Part shown: piece by piece, positions 58,775-64,000 of the stretch | Layout: every line of letters begins with the position of its first letter | How positions within the stretch are numbered: position 1 is the stretch's first letter | Assembly (NCBI RefSeq): GCF_020520425.1 | Contig: NC_079492.1 | Coordinates: forward strand, 144,491,861 to 144,555,860 | Direction: 5' to 3' | Length of the DNA stretch: 64,000 nt | Source: Spinacia oleracea | Lineage: Eukaryota > Streptophyta > Magnoliopsida > Caryophyllales > Amaranthaceae | Program-made: the position numbers and the translations under genes | Notes under the pieces: model-generated | Told to the model about the DNA's origin: nothing | Databases searched by the model: none | What the model saw: the letters and a program-made list of their open reading frames with translations, nothing else

Positions 58775-60967
58775 TGTTGAATTTGAGAGTTTAGGGGAAG
58801 GAGGAGAAGGAAGTAAAGAAGAAATCATGGAACACCATTGTTGGAGCTTGGTAGCTCGTGAACTTTGAGAGAGAAAGTAAAGACTACATTTTATTAATTG
58901 TGTAACTAATTGAGATAGTACAAATCTAGAGTACTTATACTAAGTAACAAAACTAATTACAAGCTAATGTTCTATACTATGTTATATACTCCAATACCCC
59001 CCCCCCCCCCTCAAACTGGAGATGGTGTAAACATCTTCAGTTTGAAAGCTTCAAATCAGATTCTTTCATTAATTTTGCACCAAGAACTCCTCATGAACAA
59101 GCATAGATGTTGGCCACTGCTGTTGCTGTTGTACCAACTGCTCATATCAAACTGCAATGTCCAATATTGCCTTGAAGAAATGAGCCTCAATGGGTCTCAT
59201 CAAAAGAACGATCACAATGGATCAATGAAAACTGACCTCTTTGGGTCTCAAAACTGACCTCTTTGGGTCTCAAAATTGACCTCTTTGGGTCTCAAAATTG
59301 ACCTGATTTTACAGGTTCTGATTCTCCAGATCTGTTGCTGGGAAAAATGAACAAAATTGACCTGATTATACAGGTACTGAACACCAGATCTGTTGCTGGA
59401 AAGAAATGTTGAATCGTGCCAACATTCAAAAGAAAAAGAAAACCTCCATATTCACCCGATGCAACAAGTCTGATATCCAACTTGGCAAAACTCAGACCTG
59501 TTTCCTCAAACTCTAACAAATCAAAAACATCTGATCTTGCCCAGAATCAGCATCATCAAATTCATCATCATCCTCAAAACCTACATAATTCTTCCTACGA
59601 AATTCATCATTGTCACTCGACATACTCTCCCTACTCCTACTCCCCACAGGAAATTCCGAATCAAACCGTGACATCAATACATCAATAAACTGCCCATTTG
59701 GGCTATACTGAAGGCAATAAACTTTGTACCCTTTGAAAGAGATTCTATGAAGAACAATATTGATGTATTGAGACCTGCAGTTCCCAGACATGGTAGAGAT
59801 CTTTGAATTGTTGAACTACTATTTTAAATGCTCCGAGCAGATCCCAGCCAAATACAGAATTACCCAGATCAAACATTAACCAAGAATTACTCACAAACAC
59901 CAGAAATTCAAGTGAAGAAAAGAAATAAGGATCAAAATAAATCTCAGAATTGCATAATTCGTCGCTCCAAAACAGGCTTCCATTAGAGTATGAGAACCAA
60001 ATTGATTGGACAAGAAAATTCTAAAAATTCTCAAATTCACAAAACATCATCGGCAGCAACAACAATTACCCAACAACAACTCAAATTGCGGCGATAAACT
60101 GAGATGATTCCAAGAAAAATGACGAACCAGCAGCAACAACAATTCAATTTGAACAAACGAAATTGAGAACTAAACCCTGGAATTTCGTCAAGAACGACGC
60201 TAAATTTGAGAAAATCACCCTCAAATTCACCAACATCCATGAAGCAGCAAATTGTAATCAAATGAATTAATCAACAAGGTCAAGAAATCAAACCAAATCT
60301 TAGCAGAAGTAGACGACCGCGAAAACGACGACGGAAGAGCATTGCCCGCCATTAATTTGAGCTTCGAATTGTAGAGCATCAAGACGAGTTAAACCAGTGC
60401 TTTGCTCTAAACAATGAACCCAAGAATTGCAGAAATCATCAAGAATCTATCACCAATTTTCATATTTTTGCCAACATGAATTTGCTCGAAAATCTTCAAG
60501 AAACCCTAGAATTTGGGGAAAAACTCAAGAATCAAAATCGTTTGATTCAAGGTTGGAAATAAGATTTGTGAGCGAAATTAAGAGATATTAGGGAGAATTA
60601 AAACCCTAATTCGTCGAATTTAGGCCCAATTCGAGCAAAAATTCGAAGCAGAAAATTTGGGGAAAATTTAACGAATTGGTAGTTTGATTCGAACAGAAGT
60701 TTGATGCGGAATTGAAGAGCCGGGATCGTTCCCGCTCTGATACTATGTTGAATTTGAGAGTTTAGGGGAAGGAGGAGAAGGAAGTAAAGAAGAAATCATG
60801 GAACACCATTGTTGGAGCTTGGTAGCTCGTGAACTTTGAGAGAGAAAGTAAAGACTACATTTTATTAATTGTGTAACTAATTGAGATAGTACAAATCTAG
60901 AGTACTTATACTAAGTAACAAAACTAATTACAAGCTAATGTTCTATACTATGTTATATACTCCAATA
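58775..60967 (-). mobile_element. Young non-autonomous copia-type LTR retrotransposon, 2.2 kb
   Basis: Two 222-bp LTRs, 58775-58996 and 60746-60967, read identical. ATATA flanks the element (58770-58774 and 60968-60972). On the minus strand the LTR starts TATTGGAGTATATAAC and ends CTCAAATTCAACA, non-canonical TA...CA ends. The primer site TAGTATCAGAGC (60745-60734) abuts the left LTR in that orientation, and a 14-G polypurine tract (plus-strand C-run 58997-59010) abuts the other. The internal 1.75 kb starts with a gag-like MAGNALPSSFSRSSTSAKIW (ATG at 60352) and has a pol remnant (RISFKGYKVYCLQYSPNGQF, about 59700), both broken. It therefore needs enzymes from a relative to move. Confidence 0.9.
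59226..59305. repeat. ~27-bp tandem repeat inside the young LTR element
   Basis: Three to four copies of CTGACCTCTTTGGGTCTCAA followed by AA, ending in ATTGACCTGATTTTACAGGT. A related ACCTGATTATACAGGT unit recurs at about 59359. Confidence 0.75.
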
Positions 60968-61073
60968 ATATATAACAACTACCCGCTACTCAACCGCTAA
61001 ACGTTATCCACTACCGTTAGTTATGCCGAACAAGACCCTATTAGTGGTAAGTTAGCAACCCTGTCTTGGTTTT

Positions 61074-61083
61074 CTATATATAG
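61074..61083 (+). promoter_or_regulatory. TATA box of the CslG gene
   Basis: CTATATATAG lies 76 bp before the ATG, a normal plant spacing for a short leader. Only about 105 bp separate it from the end of the young LTR element. Confidence 0.6.
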
Positions 61084-61158
61084 TCACACACACTCACCCT
61101 ACCATATCTATACATTCAATAATATACTTCGTATATAGTACTACACAACAAGTGAACT

Positions 61159-63881
61159 ATGGAAGGTCAATTAACGGCCACCACAACTCCACTCCACAGT
61201 CACAAGCTCCTCCGTCGAACCACCTTCAACCACCTATACATGGTGGTTTACGCCACCGCGTTACTATCCTTTCTCTACCACCATCTAACCACACTCCTCA
61301 ACACTTCCTCCACCTCTTATTTCATCATCTCTTTTCTACTCCTCCTCTCTGACCTTATCCTCGCCTTCTCGTGGGTCTGCACCCAATCCTTCCACTTCCG
61401 CCCTATCCGCCGCCAAGAATACCCCGAAAAGCTGACCTTTAAAGAGGGAAAAAAACAACTTATTCCGGCAGTGGGAAATAAAGAACTTATTCCGGCGGTT
61501 GACATATTCATTTGTACGGCTGACCCTCACAAGGAACCACCTATTGGGACGGTGAATACGGCGTTGTCGGTGATGGCTTATGATTACTGGCCGGAAAAGA
61601 TCTCGGTGTATGTGTCAGATGATGGTGGGTCCCAGGCTACCCTTTTTGCCTTGATGGAAGCTGCTAAATTTGCTCGCCATTGGTTGCCTTTCTGTAGGGA
61701 GAATAATGTTGTGGAAAGGTGTCCTCAAGCTTACTTTAATGGCAGTTTTTACCCTAATCGTTCACTTGAGGGTGACAAAATGAAGGTATTTAATTTACAT
61801 ACTTCTTCTATTTGTTTAATACCAAGTGGAGTTAAGTGTTTATCACCATACTTTTGTTGGAATATGTTACCAAATTTGTGGTTACTTCCTAATGTTAAGG
61901 AATGAGTTGATTGATTTCAAAGTCCTCATTTATAGGAGTCCGATATTCGATTAGTTTGTGTTAGCGAAGTCCTATGAATCTTTGATTCAATCAGTGGAGT
62001 TGAGATTGTTACTTTATGTAGTTAGCTTATGTTAATGGCGGATTTTGAATAGTTTTAGAGAAAGCCGATAGAAAAATTAAGCAATATAGTATGAGAAATA
62101 TACATCATATTCAAATTTTAGAGGCGGAGCTGGAAATACACTAAGAAGTTTTTTTCCGGAAGACCGGACCCACACAGGCCATAACTTAGAACCACAGCCA
62201 CTTACATCAAGTTAATTACAATGTACGACACCAATTGTTATAGCTTATTACTTATTCGAATTGTTCCATGTACTGGATAGAATCTTATTAAATCTGGTAG
62301 AATTTGATTGAAATTTATTAAACCTGAGTACGAGAATTTATACTTGAGAAATTAAACTTATTTTAATTATGTACAAACTCATATTAGAAAACTTAATATT
62401 CTTTAACTCTGATATTATACTATAGAATTAATTTCTAATTCTTTCTCAACATCCCTTTAAAGTGAAGTATGAAAGTCTCGATTACCTAGAGTTGGTAGTA
62501 CCGCAATAGCAATCAATAAGATGCTCAACTTAAAAGCAGGAGCTAATGGCCGGTTGGATTAACAATGAGCATGAAGCTAGCAAATTCGTCTGTATGTTCA
62601 ACATGATAAGTTTAGTTTCTTGTGCTGAATATTCCCCCTATAAATTAAACCAAAATATCGAGGACGAGTTTTGTCTACTAGCATACATCCCAATCCGCAA
62701 TAACTCAATAAGACATCGGAGTTCAATTATTTTGACAATTACATACTCCCTCTGTACCAGATTAATTGTTACACTTCTAAATTAGGAATGATCTCACAAT
62801 TATTATATTGTCTCTTTTCCCACTAATTTTTCTTTTTGTCCCCACACCCTCTCTCATTCAATTAAAAAAATACCCACTAACTCCTGTCACATCTACTTTT
62901 TCAATAAAATAACAATTGATAACCAAACAACCAATTATCACCTAAAACTATGTGCAAAGGTAGTTGTAACAACTAATCTGGAACGGAGGGAGTATTGTCT
63001 TAAATGAGAGTGATAGATAACTCAGTTGGTTAGAGCTTTCATCCGATTCCAGGTGATCCTGGGATCGATTCTCATCCCCACCATTTATGACTCATTTGCA
63101 CCCAATAAAAAAAACATATACTCCCTCCGTCCCTTAATACTCGCACCGTTTTTCTTTTCGGGTCATTCCTTAATAGTTAATACTTGCACCGTTTCTATAA
63201 ATGAAAATCTGTACTAATATAATATTATTTCTCACACTTACCTACATCCCTACTCCCTACAAAAAAATTATTTAAAAATTCACACTCCCCACCCCTTAAA
63301 CATTTTCCACTAACTATATTAAAAAAATACCCCCACTATCAACTAACACTCATTAAACTAATAAGTCAATTTAAATGTCTTAAACTCCACACCGGTCAAA
63401 CCGATGCGAGTATTAAGGGACGGAGAGAGCACTATTTTCTCTTTTCCATGTATTTTATTCTTCTTACATGTAATATATTCTACTTTTTCATCATCAATGT
63501 ACTATATTTTAATTTCTTACACACTATATTCCATTTTTCTTAAAATCCATATTTTTAGTCAAACGAGACTGTAATTTTGGGATGGAGTGATGAGTGGGTA
63601 TGTAATTATATGTTTATATTGGACATGTATGTACGGAGTATACACTAAAATGGCCATTTTGATTATAAATGAATGATCAAAATTAATTAGTTTTTTTTTT
63701 AATTGTTATTAATTGTTCATTGTGCTATCAGACCATGTACGAAAGCATGAAGGTAAGAGTTGAAAATGCAGTAGAAAGAGGGAAGATTGAAGAAGGGCAA
63801 ATTGATGACGAAGAAATGTTAGAGGCTTTTTCCAAATGGACTGACGATTTTACACGTCAAGTTCATCCTACCGTTATTCAG
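61159..63881 (+). CDS. CslG: Cellulose synthase-like protein G, first two exons (partial)
   Basis: A glycosyltransferase family 2 membrane protein. CslG members include ER-located enzymes that transfer glucuronic acid to triterpenoid aglycones in saponin synthesis in spinach, legumes and relatives. Exon 1 is 61159-61785 (209 codons), donor AAG/GTATTT. Exon 2 is 63732-63881 (50 codons, TMYESMKVRVENAVERGKIE to RQVHPTVIQ), donor CAG/GTTTGT. The gene continues past the window. Residues about 25-45 and 53-76 are membrane helices. VDIFICTADPHKEPPIGTVN and YVSDDGGSQATLFALMEAAK (DDGG at 154-157) are the first substrate-binding aspartate motifs. WLPFCRENNVVERCPQAYF follows. LIPAV occurs twice (101-105 and 111-115), with GNKEL between, a small local duplication. 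The later DxD and QxxRW motifs lie outside. Substrate is inferred from family only. Confidence 0.93.
62746..62992. mobile_element. Stowaway MITE in CslG intron 1
   Basis: The left end CTCCCTCTGTACCAGATTAA and right end CTAATCTGGAACGGAGGGAG are inverted, TA-flanked (62744-62745 and 62993-62994). TTGTTACA pairs with TGTAACAA. Length 247 bp. Confidence 0.9.
63014..63082 (+). repeat. tRNA-like sequence in CslG intron 1
   Basis: TAACTCAGTTGGTTAGAGC resembles a tRNA A-box/D-arm, and GGGATCGATTCTCATCCCC a B-box/T-arm, with about 28 bp between. The acceptor stem does not pair well. Most likely a tRNA-derived repeat, not a functional tRNA. Confidence 0.5.
63121..63429. mobile_element. Stowaway MITE in CslG intron 1
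   Basis: The left end CTCCCTCCGTCCCTTAATAC and right end AGTATTAAGGGACGGAGAG are inverted. TA precedes it (63119-63120), but CA follows, a mutated duplication. CGCACCG mirrors CGATGCG loosely. Confidence 0.8.
63433..63586 (-). repeat. Truncated Stowaway, inverted relative of 33282-33574
   Basis: ATTTTGGGATGGAG at the right and TTCCATTTTTCTTAAAATCC inside match the reverse complement of the left half of the 33282 element. The other end is missing. Confidence 0.55.
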
Positions 63882-64000
63882 GTTTGTTTAATTTTAAATT
63901 ATATATACGGAGTACTTGTACAAGTACAACAATGAGAGTTTATGAGAGAAAACTTAGTTGATTAGAGCCTTGAATGATAAATTGATGAAACTCTTCGAAA

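Larger units (their letters stand above)
58220..61040. repeat. Possible host MITE containing two later insertions
   Basis: TTTGGTATGATAGCGG near 58227 and AGTTATGCCGAACAAG near 61019 may be the ends of one decayed element. ACCGCTACCCGCT words are shared across the gaps at 58685-58770 and 60975-61015. A Stowaway and an LTR element are nested in it. Confidence 0.4.
61786..63731 (+). other. CslG intron 1, 1.9 kb, MITE-rich
   Basis: Holds two complete Stowaways, one truncated Stowaway and a tRNA-like sequence (listed separately). 61786-62745 is otherwise plain AT-rich DNA. The acceptor is GTGCTATCAG. Confidence 0.85.

Noticed and set aside
63014..63082. Functional tRNA gene
   Set aside because: A- and B-box-like strings are present, but the acceptor and anticodon stems do not pair properly. 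Called tRNA-like only.

Overview
This is 64 kb of AT-rich plant nuclear DNA. Genes are split by short GT-AG introns. The gaps are packed with Stowaway, Tourist, hAT and Mutator MITEs, Helitrons, solo LTRs and LINE fragments. Repeat style and protein similarity suggest a Caryophyllales/Amaranthaceae genome such as spinach or a relative; that is inference from reading, not a database match. Only two host genes look functional.

Layout. 1-12.6 kb: intergenic, with four MITEs, a solo LTR with perfect 5-bp target duplications, two Helitron-like elements, and a 31-bp minisatellite interrupted by a Mutator-type MITE. 12.6-17.5 kb: a complete 15-exon auxin response factor (ARF9/11/18-like, 638 aa) with one GC-AG intron and a Stowaway in another intron. 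17.5-36.7 kb: TE-rich. Two copies of the last exons of a clade IVa-type bHLH gene (21.8-26.5 and 33.6-34.8 kb) form an old tandem duplication, and copy A is broken up by later insertions. The same stretch holds an RTE LINE tail, L1-type LINE pieces, a ~111-bp tandem array upstream of a LINE ORF1, and solo LTRs of 192 bp and 1.1 kb. 37-45.3 kb: a 1.8-kb Mutator-like element with ~440-bp terminal inverted repeats and 9-bp target duplications, then a larger, right-truncated MULE carrying a GRF zinc-finger gene and a broken SWIM/CCHC transposase. 45.3-55.5 kb: a Ty1/copia retrotransposon with 1.1-kb LTRs, a 2.9-kb leader with a GC-rich island, gag, and a pol with one stop and one frame change. Extra copia 3'-internal sequence lies outside its left LTR, so the structure is recombined. 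55.5-57.4 kb: a minisatellite and GC-rich sequence ending in another LTR type. 58.2-61.0 kb: nested insertions, the youngest a 2.2-kb non-autonomous copia element with two LTRs that read identical. 61.16 kb to the end: the first two exons of a cellulose synthase-like G gene, whose start codon is only 191 bp beyond that young LTR.

How it fits together. ARF and CslG are unrelated single genes. CslG-family enzymes include triterpenoid glucuronosyltransferases of saponin synthesis, and clade IVa bHLH factors (the TSAR group) regulate that pathway, so the bHLH relics about 27-35 kb from CslG are suggestive but unproven. No new multi-gene system is evident. The most unusual items are the recombined copia locus, the GRF-carrying MULEs, the tandem array upstream of the LINE, and the recent retrotransposon in the CslG promoter.
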